Of a stretch of DNA of 64,000 nt, positions 16,056-24,040 are shown piece by piece. The position numbers and the translations under genes were made by a program. The stretch's first letter is position 1; every line of letters starts with the position of its first letter. Source of the DNA: an uncultured Selenomonadales bacterium (GTDB lineage: Bacteria; Bacillota; Clostridia; Christensenellales; QALW01); assembly GCA_905200615.1 (NCBI GenBank), contig CAJKLB010000003.1, forward strand, positions 33,570 to 97,569, given 5' to 3'. The notes below the pieces were generated by a model, which searched no databases, was not told where the DNA came from, and saw only the letters and a program-made list of their open reading frames with translations.

Positions 16056-16787
16056 ATGAATCTTGGATCGATCAAAGACAAATCGGGCAAGGCTGACTTA
16101 AAAAAGACAACCATTAAAAAAATATGCGCTGCCGCGGCGGTATGCTGTGTAGCAGTAATTGCCGTTACGGCGGCGGTATCCCTTACCAATAAGCAGCCTC
16201 AGGAGGAAATTCCCGTAATTGTAGCTCCTACGCCCACCGATTCGACGCAAACCGGTTCCAACGCGCAAGTTGTACCGGATAATAACGACAGCGTCGATAA
16301 CAACAGCGGTCAAACCAATGACAGCAAAACCGAAACCGAAACGTCAACCAATGTAAACGTAGCGCAAAAAATGCTGCTTCCCGTTTCTTCAGGCAATGTA
16401 TTGAAAGGATATGCTTCGGATATGCTGGTATATTCCAGCACACTGAAACATTGGTCCACGCATACCGGCCTTGATATTGCCGCGGAACAAGGGGCGGAAG
16501 TTTTTGCCGCGCTTGACGGAACAGTAACCAAAGTAGAAGAAAATGATCTAATGGGATTAACCATAACCATTGAGCATGACGACGGTTATCAAACGGTATA
16601 TGCTTCACTTGACAGTTTGGCCGACGGTATCGCCGAGGGCGCAACCGTATTAAGAGGTCAGGTAATCGGAGCGGTAGGAACCTCTGCGGCCATTGAAGTA
16701 GACGACGGACCGCACCTGCATTTTGAAGTATACAGCGACGGTGCCATCGTCAATCCGCAAACGTATTTAAGCGACCTGATCAAATAA
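16056..16787 (+). CDS. M23 (LytM) family metalloendopeptidase, SpoIIQ-like
   Basis: 243 aa, start after GGAGGT. A short cytoplasmic N-terminus (1-25), one transmembrane segment (about 26-46), a Thr/Asn/Asp-rich extracytoplasmic linker (50-105) and a C-terminal LytM domain (about 108-240). Zinc ligands are intact: HTGLD (His, Asp) and HLHFE (second HxH), so the enzyme should be catalytically competent. Single-pass topology, size and the VGTSAAIEVDDGPHLHFE region resemble SpoIIQ, the forespore membrane protein of the SpoIIQ-SpoIIIA channel. In Clostridia, unlike Bacillus, SpoIIQ retains the zinc site. It could equally be a general cell-wall peptidase. Monocistronic with a strong terminator; divergent from glgBCD. 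Confidence 0.75.
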   Translation: MNLGSIKDKSGKADLKKTTIKKICAAAAVCCVAVIAVTAAVSLTNKQPQEEIPVIVAPTPTDSTQTGSNAQVVPDNNDSVDNNSGQTNDSKTETETSTNVNVAQKMLLPVSSGNVLKGYASDMLVYSSTLKHWSTHTGLDIAAEQGAEVFAALDGTVTKVEENDLMGLTITIEHDDGYQTVYASLDSLADGIAEGATVLRGQVIGAVGTSAAIEVDDGPHLHFEVYSDGAIVNPQTYLSDLIK

Positions 16788-16814
16788 TAAAACTGAATAC
16801 TTTAGAGAAAAACG

Positions 16815-16850
16815 GCAGCCTTCCCCAAACGGAAGGCTGCTTAATTTTTT
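16815..16850 (+). terminator. Terminator after the M23 gene
   Basis: Perfect 10-bp stem GCAGCCTTCC / GGAAGGCTGC (16815-16824, 16831-16840), 6-nt loop, followed by a T-rich tail. Confidence 0.88.
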
Positions 16851-17077
16851 CTCCTATAAAGAAAATTGACGGCAAAACAATAAATTCGAAAACATAAAAA
16901 TGAAACTTTTTCCAAATACCGCGCCGGCGCTTCGTCCTCGATTGATCTGCCTTCTTGATACAAACCGCTTTTCCCCGACTCTTTTGGGCAAACAACCTGC
17001 TTTTGTCCTTTTTGATTGAAACAAACGATTTTCCATATTCCCGGTCTTTTTTCTCTATCTGCCCAAAACCATATTTG

Positions 17078-17914
17078 CTATAATATCTGTGTATCGGAGG
17101 AGTTTCGTGCCTGTTTGCGATATTTCCCGGGGGACAGTCCCGTTTTGCGCGTAAAAACTCTGGAAAAATAGCTTTGATCGGGAAAGCCGCAGGCAACGGC
17201 GATATGGTACACCGAAGCGTCGGTGGAAGCAAGCCTTTTTTTTGCCTGCTCAATGCGGATTTCCGTCAAAAAATGATTAATGGAAACGCCGAAAGCGTTT
17301 TCAAACGTACTGATTACCGTTGATTTGCTGTAATGAAAATGTGAGCAAAGCATACCGATGGAAATTTTCCGGGCATAGTTTTGGGCAATATATTGCTTCA
17401 GTCTTTCGGCCAGATCGCCCCGCGGAGCATCCACCGCGTTGGAAAGCGTCAGATATTGAGCGCACACCGTCATAATTTGGGCAAAAGATTGAATCGTTTC
17501 TTTTTTCAGAACCGGAATCGAGGAAACGGCTTTTTTCAATTCTTTTTCCGGACAGTACGCGGCCGCCTTACAAAATGCTTCCTGCCGATCTTTCTCCGCT
17601 GCGCAAAGCACTTGTCCCATCATCAGATACCCTGCCGGAATCCCAAAATTGTACAGCGGGCTTACCGCTTCAAAAAGACCGAAGCGGCATTTATACTGAT
17701 ACAGTTTGCCTGTTTCCGCGGCGGCCTTGAACGCGTTTTTATCCGCCTGAACGCAGCATTGCCGCGCTGCAGGATTTTTTTGAACCAGCGCGCAGAAAGG
17801 CGTGACTTTTTCAGGATACGCCGCAATTTCATGAAAATCCATATCATGCAGCGAAATGCGGAATCCCGAAACTTCATGCAACGCCTTAAGCACACAAAGG
17901 ATCTCTGAGTTCAT
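17078..17914 (-). CDS. AraC-family regulator with PocR-type sensor domain
   Basis: 278 aa, start after AAGGAG. N-terminal PocR domain (about 5-150) with conserved cysteines (ARQCCVQADKNAF, YQYKCRFGLFEAVSPLY, GYLMMGQVL). The C-terminal AraC DNA-binding domain (about 165-268) has two helix-turn-helices (ISIGMLCSHFHYSKSTVIS and VYHIAVACGFPDQSYFSRVF, then TGLSPGKYRK). PocR domains are thought to bind small organic ligands. It is transcribed divergently from the sugar kinase/hydrolase pair, with only 83 bp between the starts. Local control of that pair, and of itself, is therefore likely. Confidence 0.88.
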   Translation of the reverse strand: MNSEILCVLKALHEVSGFRISLHDMDFHEIAAYPEKVTPFCALVQKNPAARQCCVQADKNAFKAAAETGKLYQYKCRFGLFEAVSPLYNFGIPAGYLMMGQVLCAAEKDRQEAFCKAAAYCPEKELKKAVSSIPVLKKETIQSFAQIMTVCAQYLTLSNAVDAPRGDLAERLKQYIAQNYARKISIGMLCSHFHYSKSTVISTFENAFGVSINHFLTEIRIEQAKKRLASTDASVYHIAVACGFPDQSYFSRVFTRKTGLSPGKYRKQARNSSDTQIL

Positions 17915-17997
17915 AGTATGTTCTCCTTATAAAAAAGATAAGAGCAATAATACGAAAGAATTATAGTATAAATTATAAAAAAAGGAAAGTCTGTTTT
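17915..17997. promoter_or_regulatory. Divergent promoter region between the AraC regulator and the glycan operon
   Basis: 83 bp of AT-rich DNA with overlapping -10-like elements (ATTATAGTATAAATTATAA near 17960-17978) on the kinase side and ribosome binding sites at both ends. There is too little conservation to name an operator; the arrangement itself suggests that the AraC protein binds here. Confidence 0.45.
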
Positions 17998-19074
17998 ATG
18001 GAAAAAATCAAAACTGTTTTATCATTCTTCGGCATTGACGCGCAGAATGCCCAATACTGTCCCTATGGCAGCGGACATATCAACGACACCTATCTGGTAA
18101 CGGCAAAGGATCAGTATATTCTTCAGCGTATCAATACCGAGGTATTCCATGATGTCGAAGGCCTAATGCGCAATATTTTTCTTATCACCCGCTTTCTGCG
18201 CAAAAAAATTCTTGCCCGCGGCGGGGATGTCTCGCGGGAAACGCTTACGCTGATACCAAGTACCGACGGCAGAAATTATATTACCGACGCGGAAAATAAC
18301 TGCTGGCGTATGTATGGCTTTATCCGAGATTCCGTCAGCCTGGATCAGGCGCAGACACCGCAGGATTTTTACGCCAGCGGCGAGGCATTCGGGTCTTTTC
18401 AGCATCAGCTGATAGATTTTGACGCGTCGCTCCTGACCGAAACCATTCCCAATTTTCACAACACACAAAAGCGTTATGAAACCTTTATTGCCGCAGAAGC
18501 CGAAGCCGCGCCGCAGCGCAGGCAAAAAGCCGCGGCGGAAATTGAGGAATTCCGAAAACGTTTTGAAAAAATTATTTCCGTTCAGGCGAAAAGTCGGCGG
18601 CTTCCGCTTCGGGTAACGCATAACGATACCAAGCTGAACAACGTAATGCTGGATCGTTCTTCCCGCCGGCCGCTGTGCGTAATCGACTTGGACACCGTAA
18701 TGCCGGGCACCGCAATCTATGATTTCGGTGATTCCATTCGTTTCGGCGCCAGTACCGCGGTCGAGGACGAAACGGATTTAAAAAAAGTAACGTTAGACAT
18801 GCGTTTATTCCAAGCATACTCCCAAGGCTTTTTGAAGGGCTGCGCCGACACACTGACAGTACAGGAGAAAGAAATGCTGCCCGAAGGCGCGTGGATGATG
18901 ACGCTGGAATGCGGAATCCGCTTTTTGACCGATTATCTGCAAAACGATATCTATTTTAAAATTCACCGACCCGAACATAATCTGGATCGCTGCCGTACAC
19001 AGCTGAAGCTTTTAGGCGAAATGGAAAAAAATATGGATTCTATGCGCGGTATCCTTGCGCAAATAAAAGAATAA
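17998..19074 (+). CDS. NahK-like N-acetylhexosamine 1-kinase (aminoglycoside phosphotransferase fold)
   Basis: 358 aa cytoplasmic kinase. The N-lobe has YGSGHINDTYLV and YILQRIN. The catalytic loop is VTHNDTKLNNVMLD (catalytic Asp), followed by CVIDLDTVMPG (metal-binding Asp). This last pair is characteristic of NahK, the kinase of the bifidobacterial lacto-N-biose/galacto-N-biose pathway that phosphorylates GlcNAc and GalNAc at the anomeric position. The family length of about 360 aa matches. The gene is followed after 14 bp by a GH123-like protein and faces a PocR-AraC regulator. Salvage of N-acetylhexosamine released by the hydrolase fits. Substrate specificity is inferred from motif and context only; other anomeric sugar kinases share the fold. 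Confidence 0.78.
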   Translation: MEKIKTVLSFFGIDAQNAQYCPYGSGHINDTYLVTAKDQYILQRINTEVFHDVEGLMRNIFLITRFLRKKILARGGDVSRETLTLIPSTDGRNYITDAENNCWRMYGFIRDSVSLDQAQTPQDFYASGEAFGSFQHQLIDFDASLLTETIPNFHNTQKRYETFIAAEAEAAPQRRQKAAAEIEEFRKRFEKIISVQAKSRRLPLRVTHNDTKLNNVMLDRSSRRPLCVIDLDTVMPGTAIYDFGDSIRFGASTAVEDETDLKKVTLDMRLFQAYSQGFLKGCADTLTVQEKEMLPEGAWMMTLECGIRFLTDYLQNDIYFKIHRPEHNLDRCRTQLKLLGEMEKNMDSMRGILAQIKE

Positions 19075-19088
19075 AGGAGATAGGGCTT

Positions 19089-20753
19089 ATGTTAAAAACG
19101 CGAATCGTATCTTCTCTTGAAAAATGTTTTTTGGATACGCCGCCGGAACTCTTCGAAGCCATACAAGAGGAAAGAATTTTTCAAAATCAAAGATATTCCT
19201 TTCAGCTTTTGGTTTCCTGTGATATCGGCGATCGTATTCCGGTCTTGCCTCAGATTGACGCCGGTGGGCTGACTCCGTATATAACGATACGAGAGGTTAT
19301 TCCTATTCCGGCAGATTTCCCCGCGCAGCCGGATCATGATGACAGCTATCTGCGTGACACGCCCGGTTTGTATCCTGATTTGCTGCGCCCTCTGCACTAT
19401 GACGGACATCTGCAAATGTTTCTGGGGCAAACACGGGCTCTATGGATTGACATTACGCCGAATGAAACAATCTCCGGCCGTTTCCCCGTTACCATTCAAC
19501 TATTCTCCGGCAGAAAACTCTACGGAACCGGAGAGCTTTTGGCGCAGGAAACCTTTACGGTGGAAATTGTTCCCGTATCGCTTCCGCCGCAGGATCTGAT
19601 CTTTACGCAATGGTTTTACGCCGATTGCCTGGCGGATTTCTATCATGTACCGGTTTTCAGCCCAAAACATTGGGAAATATGCGAAAACTTTATGCGCACG
19701 GCCGCAGCGGGCGGCAGAAACATGATACTGACGCCGGTATTCGGCTATCTGCTGGATACCTTCCCCGGAACCCATCGTACGCATGTGCAGCTGGTGTCTG
19801 TTTTTTGGGAAAACGAACACTATCGTTTCGACTATCAAAACTTAGACAGGTGGTTAGACCTATGCAAAAAATGCGGATTTCGGTATTATGAAATCTCCCA
19901 TCTGTTCACGCAGTGGGGTGCCTCCTTCGCGCCGATGGTAGAAGTAAGGAAAAACGGCAAAAAAGAAAGGATGTTCGGGTGGAACACCGACGGAACAGAT
20001 CCGGAATACGCCGTATTTCTGCGAGCTTTTCTCAAAGATTTTCTGCGGCATATGAAAGCGCGCGGGGAAGATAAAAAATGCTGGTTTCATCTTTCGGATG
20101 AGCCTCAGCAGCAGCACTTGGAACATTATAAAAAAGCGAAAGCGATCGTAGCGGATATTTTACAAGGCTATCCGATCCTTGACGCGCTTTCCAACTATAA
20201 TTTTTATGCGCAGGGGTTAGTGGATCATCCGGTACCGGTACTGCATCATCTGCAGCCGTTTCTTGAGAATCACGTACCCGCGCTTTGGACCTATTACTGC
20301 GGGGGCAATCCGGCAGGCTACAGCAACGCGCTCCTTGCAATGGCGTCAGCCCGAACACGCTTTTTAGGTACGCAGCTTTATAAATATGACATCAAGGGTT
20401 TTCTTCATTGGGGATATAATTTTTACAACAACCGATGGTCATTTAATCCTATCGATCCGTTTTTAAATTCCGGCGGAGAAGGGTTCGCGGTAAGCGGTGA
20501 CTGCTATTGGGTGTATCCCGAAAGCGACGGAACCGCGTTAGAATCTTTGCGCGGCATGGCTTTTTACCAGGGTATTGAAGATACGCGCGCCATGAAACTC
20601 TGTGAAAAATATTACGGCAAGCAGCGTGTGATAGAAGAAATAGAGACCATTTGCGGTCCGGTGGAATTCAGCAACAGCATTCATGAAACAAGCATAATGC
20701 GGCGTATTCGAAAACGCGTTGACGATATGATCTTTGACGCAGTGCAAAAATAA
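19089..20753 (+). CDS. DUF4091 / GH123-like glycoside hydrolase family protein
   Basis: 554 aa, start after AAAGGAG, no signal peptide, so cytoplasmic. An N-terminal beta-sandwich (about 1-165) is followed by a barrel domain. FTQWFYADCLADFYHVP, GGRNMILTPVFG, FRYYEISHLFTQWG, WFHLSDEPQQQHL, and the C-terminal GFLHWGYNFYNNRWS and GIEDTRAMKL are DUF4091/GH123 features. In characterised GH123 beta-N-acetylgalactosaminidases an Asp-Glu pair performs substrate-assisted catalysis; SDEP supplies such a pair here. With the upstream NahK-like kinase this suggests intracellular release and phosphorylation of GalNAc from imported oligosaccharides. No transporter is in the window. Other DUF4091 proteins are uncharacterised, so the exact bond cleaved is unknown. 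Confidence 0.75.
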   Translation: MLKTRIVSSLEKCFLDTPPELFEAIQEERIFQNQRYSFQLLVSCDIGDRIPVLPQIDAGGLTPYITIREVIPIPADFPAQPDHDDSYLRDTPGLYPDLLRPLHYDGHLQMFLGQTRALWIDITPNETISGRFPVTIQLFSGRKLYGTGELLAQETFTVEIVPVSLPPQDLIFTQWFYADCLADFYHVPVFSPKHWEICENFMRTAAAGGRNMILTPVFGYLLDTFPGTHRTHVQLVSVFWENEHYRFDYQNLDRWLDLCKKCGFRYYEISHLFTQWGASFAPMVEVRKNGKKERMFGWNTDGTDPEYAVFLRAFLKDFLRHMKARGEDKKCWFHLSDEPQQQHLEHYKKAKAIVADILQGYPILDALSNYNFYAQGLVDHPVPVLHHLQPFLENHVPALWTYYCGGNPAGYSNALLAMASARTRFLGTQLYKYDIKGFLHWGYNFYNNRWSFNPIDPFLNSGGEGFAVSGDCYWVYPESDGTALESLRGMAFYQGIEDTRAMKLCEKYYGKQRVIEEIETICGPVEFSNSIHETSIMRRIRKRVDDMIFDAVQK

Positions 20754-20885
20754 TTTTTCCGATAACGTATCAAAAAGGCTCTCTTTCGGCTGTTTCAACA
20801 TGTACACACAAAAGCATCCGTCTTTTATCCGTATGAACAAAGTTGTTATAGACTTAGGAAAAACCGCACATTCATTTTAAAAGAA

Positions 20886-20924
20886 CGCCGGGCTCATACA
20901 CGTTGAGTCCGGCGCGGCTTTTTA
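20886..20924 (+). terminator. Terminator of the kinase/GH123-like operon
   Basis: Stem CGCCGGGCTCA / TGAGTCCGGCG (20886-20896, 20904-20914, one mismatch) followed by CGGCTTTTT. Confidence 0.65.
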
Positions 20925-20999
20925 GCTATCTCAAAAAAATAAACGCTTTATAACAGCGGACTCCCCCCCTCGGGGATTCTGCCAAACAAAATTGACCGT

Positions 21000-22019
21000 C
21001 TATTCAATATATTTTTTTTGATTATGAAAGACCTCCAGCATCGCTTCAATATTTTCAGGAGGAACATCATGCGGGACCGCATGCGTAGGCGCAGCGATAT
21101 ATCCGCCGTTTTTGCCCATAATTTTCATTATCCGAGCGGTTTCCCGGCGAACTTTTTCGGCAGAAGCACAGGAAAGCAGTTGCTGGGTAGAAATTCCTCC
21201 CCAAAATGTAAGTCGGTTTCCGTAGAGCTGCTTTACTTTTTCAATATCATAAATTTCCGGCTGAAATGTTTGGTAGCAATCCAGCCCGATTTCAATCAAA
21301 TCCGGAAAAATTTCATAAATATCCCCGCAGGAATGCTGTAAAATGTATTTCCCGTGTTCTTTTACCCGGTCATACATCTTTTTCATACGAGGCTTTATAA
21401 AATGTCTCCAATGCTCGGCACCCATAATCAGCCCTTTTTGCTGTCCCCAGTCGTCTCCGAAATAAAATCCGTCCAAATCATATTCCATCGCGATATCAAT
21501 GATTCGCAAATTAAACTCGCAAATATCATCCAGTAATTGCTCCAGCTCCTCCGGATTTGTCAGCATCGCCATTAGAACATTTTCCATACCGCATAAGCTC
21601 CATGCACGCTCAAACATGGAAAATCCGATACCGTAAAAGACAAATTTTTCATTTTTATCCTTTTGAAGATTTTCACATTCCTGTCGAATGCGCTGTTCAT
21701 CCAACGTCATGACAGGACGGGTATAATTCTCCAAATCGCAAACAAAAGGCGGCGTAATAATTCCGATATCTTTATCAATGGTGCGGTTCCACACAACGCC
21801 GAATCCATCCCGAAAAAAATGAGGACGGTCCGAAAGCTCTGTGGGATATCCGGAAAATTGTTGATAGAGCAGATGCGTATCCAGTTTTTCAAAAAAATGC
21901 GGATCCTGATAATATCGAAGCATAATATCGTATTCGGGAGAAGTAAAATCAATATGGAATGGAATAATATCACTTTCCCGATGATTCAGTGCCGCAATGA
22001 CCCGTTCTTTTTTTGTCAT
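21000..22019 (-). CDS. Uroporphyrinogen decarboxylase (UroD/MtaA-like) family protein
   Basis: 339 aa. Start at 22019 (MTKKERVIAAL) after GAGGGGGG; the longer frame from 22058 has no ribosome binding site. UroD-fold features include ALNHRESDIIPF, the FYFGDDWGQQKG loop, ILQHSCGDIYEIFPDLIEIG and TFWGGISTQQLL. This subgroup, with GDDWG and HSCG, is common in gut Clostridia. It includes corrinoid-dependent methyltransferases as well as uncharacterised proteins; it is not the haem-pathway HemE. No corrinoid protein or haem gene is nearby, so the substrate cannot be deduced. Monocistronic. Confidence 0.8.
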   Translation of the reverse strand: MTKKERVIAALNHRESDIIPFHIDFTSPEYDIMLRYYQDPHFFEKLDTHLLYQQFSGYPTELSDRPHFFRDGFGVVWNRTIDKDIGIITPPFVCDLENYTRPVMTLDEQRIRQECENLQKDKNEKFVFYGIGFSMFERAWSLCGMENVLMAMLTNPEELEQLLDDICEFNLRIIDIAMEYDLDGFYFGDDWGQQKGLIMGAEHWRHFIKPRMKKMYDRVKEHGKYILQHSCGDIYEIFPDLIEIGLDCYQTFQPEIYDIEKVKQLYGNRLTFWGGISTQQLLSCASAEKVRRETARIMKIMGKNGGYIAAPTHAVPHDVPPENIEAMLEVFHNQKKYIE

Positions 22020-22275
22020 ATTGATTCCCCCCTCTTTTTTATCATACCGAAAAAACAAGCAAAATAATAGAAAAATTTATTTAAAAATAGTAATTTTGTT
22101 CGGTTAAAATAAATTTACACAAATAATTTATACCCTGCAAAATACAGGTGTCTAAATTCCACATATCTTAAGAAATTCAAATTTCAAAAAACGTTTAAAC
22201 GTAAAAAATACTAAGCAACACCATCAGCCTGCAAAAAGAGGATATCCGCGGTAACCGTTAAAAAACACACAGACC

Positions 22276-22493
22276 CGTAGACAAACCTGAAAATTGATTT
22301 TTTGCGGCGTTCAGCCGCGTTTTGTTTTTCCGGGGACAGGTGCAGTCGAAAAAACTGCCGATAAGCGAAAAGCCGATTGATAGGCGGTGTTTCAAGGGAA
22401 CGGCGGTATTGGTGAAGAAAAAGCGCAGTCTGAATATCAACGATTTTCGAGCCGGTGGCATCCCCAACCAAGAGAGTGTTGTTTTTGTCGACA
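22276..22493 (+). repeat. Dispersed repeat R1, copy B
   Basis: About 218 bp, starts CGTAGACAAACCTGAAA and ends TTTTTGTCGACA. It keeps the R1 order: GCGGCGTTCAGCCGC hairpin, TTTTGTTTTTCCGGGGACAG, GATAAGCGAAAAGCCG, TTGATAGGCGGT, GGTATTGGTGAAG, ATCAACGATTTTCGAGCC, GGTGGCATCC, AAGAGAGTGTTG. It is the longest copy and very close to copy A at both ends. Confidence 0.8.
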
Positions 22494-22524
22494 CTTTTAA
22501 CCTTTCTCTTTTTGCGGAATATAA

Positions 22525-22567
22525 AAAAGCATAACACAAGAAATTCTTTCTAAAATGTTATGCTTTT
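22525..22567 (-). terminator. Terminator of the cupin gene
   Basis: Perfect 12-bp outer stem AAAAGCATAACA / TGTTATGCTTTT, a nested AAGAA / TTCTT pair inside the loop, and a T run on the minus strand. It is 118 bp downstream of the cupin stop. Confidence 0.75.
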
Positions 22568-22685
22568 CCCAAAGGCTGTAAGATATTTTTTAAAAATTGA
22601 ATGATTCTTCCCTTACACAGAGAAGGAATCTACTGTTTTTTCCGCAATCAATCATTTCCCAAACCGGCAGAAAATTTTTTACCTG

Positions 22686-23126
22686 TTATTTTTCGGCTTT
22701 TTCCGCGTCTTCTTTTGTCTTATGCACCGTACCGAACGGATGCTTCGGCGGCGCGTATACGGAATACAGCTTAAGCGGTGTACAACCTATATTCATAATA
22801 TTATGCCATGTGCACGCCGGAACAAGAATCGCGAAGTTACTATCCACTCTCTGTTGATAATCCAAAGCATCCTTGCATTTCCCCATTTGAACCAAAGCGC
22901 GCCCATCTTCAATCCGGATAAACTGATCAAGATTATCATGCATTTCCAGTCCGATACTGCCGCCGACCGGGATACACATTAAGGTCACCTGCAAATAATC
23001 TCCCGTCCATAACGCGGTCCGAAAATTAGGATTCATTTTTGCCAAACGATCGATATTTACAACGAGCGGCTCCGGCCCGCAATCCTTTATTTGCGTATTA
23101 CGGCAGCCGCATTGATTTCGGTTCAT
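22686..23126 (-). CDS. Cupin-domain protein
   Basis: 146 aa small single-domain cupin. The ATG at 23126 is used, since AGGAGG (23135-23140) is 8 bases upstream; the in-frame GTG at 23135 overlaps that site. It begins with a Cys-rich head (NQCGCRNTQIKDCG) followed by the barrel: LQVTLMCIPVGGSIGLEMH, DQFIRIEDGRALVQMG and FAILVPACTWHNIMNIG. Metal ligands are partly recognisable (EMHDNLDQFIRIE and WHN). This form is common in Clostridia and of unknown function; sugar-isomerase-like or storage roles are possible. It is divergent from the DUF6512-like membrane protein, with 121 bp between the two starts. Confidence 0.8.
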   Translation of the reverse strand: MNRNQCGCRNTQIKDCGPEPLVVNIDRLAKMNPNFRTALWTGDYLQVTLMCIPVGGSIGLEMHDNLDQFIRIEDGRALVQMGKCKDALDYQQRVDSNFAILVPACTWHNIMNIGCTPLKLYSVYAPPKHPFGTVHKTKEDAEKAEK

Positions 23127-23247
23127 CCTTTTCACCTCCTATAATTAGTATTATATGAAAAGAACAAACAAATGCTACGCTTTAAGGAATACGTCAAAAG
23201 CGACTTTCATATAGTATGAATACCAGCTTATTTTAAGGAGGAAAAAT

Positions 23248-23808
23248 ATGCGGATGAAATCTTTATCCCGACCTGAGCAATGGATTCTGCTGGGGATTCC
23301 CCTGCTTTTTATTCTTGGATCTATTATGCATTTTATGTACAATCTTTTAGGAGAATCTGTGATAATCGGGCTGTTTGCACCTGTCAATGAAAGTATATGG
23401 GAACACTCCAAACTAGTTGTTTGGCCGATGATTTTATGGTGGACGCTCTATTATTGTTTCCGCAAAAAAAAGCATCCGATTGATAAAAACAAGTGGTTTA
23501 CCGGTGCCTTGGTCGCTTTGATAACCGCTTTCATGACGATGCCGCTGGCATACTATTTTTACACCGGGGCTTTCGGTGCGGAACTTCTTTGGGTAGATAT
23601 CTTAATTCTGCTGATTGCCGTTTTGTTCGGTCAATGGTTAGGCCTGCATACCTACCGATACACTAAGGGACTGAACGCCAAATATATCTTGCTTATTTTT
23701 GCCGGAATTGTCCTTTTGTTTATGCTGCTTACTTTTTTCCCGCCTCGCATACCGTTGTTTCAAGACGGAGTAACCGGAAGTTACGGAATCGCCCCTCATA
23801 CTTCATGA
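23248..23808 (+). CDS. Five- or six-helix membrane protein (DUF6512-like)
   Basis: 186 aa, start after AAGGAGG. Hydrophobic segments near residues 12-33, 55-72, 84-105, 112-130 and 145-165. The motif GLFAPVNESIWEHSKLVVWPM just after the first helix is conserved in DUF6512-type proteins; PLAYYFYTGAFG is also typical. Function unknown. Monocistronic, with no clear partner genes. Confidence 0.75.
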   Translation: MRMKSLSRPEQWILLGIPLLFILGSIMHFMYNLLGESVIIGLFAPVNESIWEHSKLVVWPMILWWTLYYCFRKKKHPIDKNKWFTGALVALITAFMTMPLAYYFYTGAFGAELLWVDILILLIAVLFGQWLGLHTYRYTKGLNAKYILLIFAGIVLLFMLLTFFPPRIPLFQDGVTGSYGIAPHTS

Positions 23809-23951
23809 AGCTGAACTTGCCAAAATCCTAAAACAACACGGTAGGCGGGACGGTTTTCGCTCCGATTCTCTACTCGTTTATTCTCTGCTTTCTTGAATAC
23901 ATAATTTTTTCAATTCCCGGCGAAACGCGGTTTTCACTCTAAGCCGGGCAA

Positions 23952-23988
23952 AAAAAGACAAACCGTCTTTCGGTTTGTCTTTTTGCCT
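23952..23988 (-). terminator. Bidirectional terminator between convergent genes
   Basis: 14-bp perfect stem AAAAAGACAAACCG / CGGTTTGTCTTTTT (23952-23965, 23971-23984), A-rich before and T-rich after, so it can work for both the membrane protein gene and the secreted protein gene. Confidence 0.88.
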
Positions 23989-24040
23989 CATGAGATATTG
24001 ACCGCGGTAAAATGAACTCCCGCGGATTGAAATTAAGCTT

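Larger units (their letters stand above)
22020..22685. other. 666-bp intergenic region
   Basis: Contains the AT-rich leader of the UroD-family gene (22020-22230), repeat R1-B and the cupin terminator. A 10-bp inverted pair GCAAAAAGAG (22232-22241) / CTCTTTTTGC (22506-22515) flanks the repeat and may be chance. No coding frame stands out. Confidence 0.6.

Noticed and set aside
22232..22515. 10-bp inverted pair around R1-B as its true terminal repeats
   Set aside because: The other R1 copies lack it; the TGTAGACAAA-like ends inside are the shared ones.
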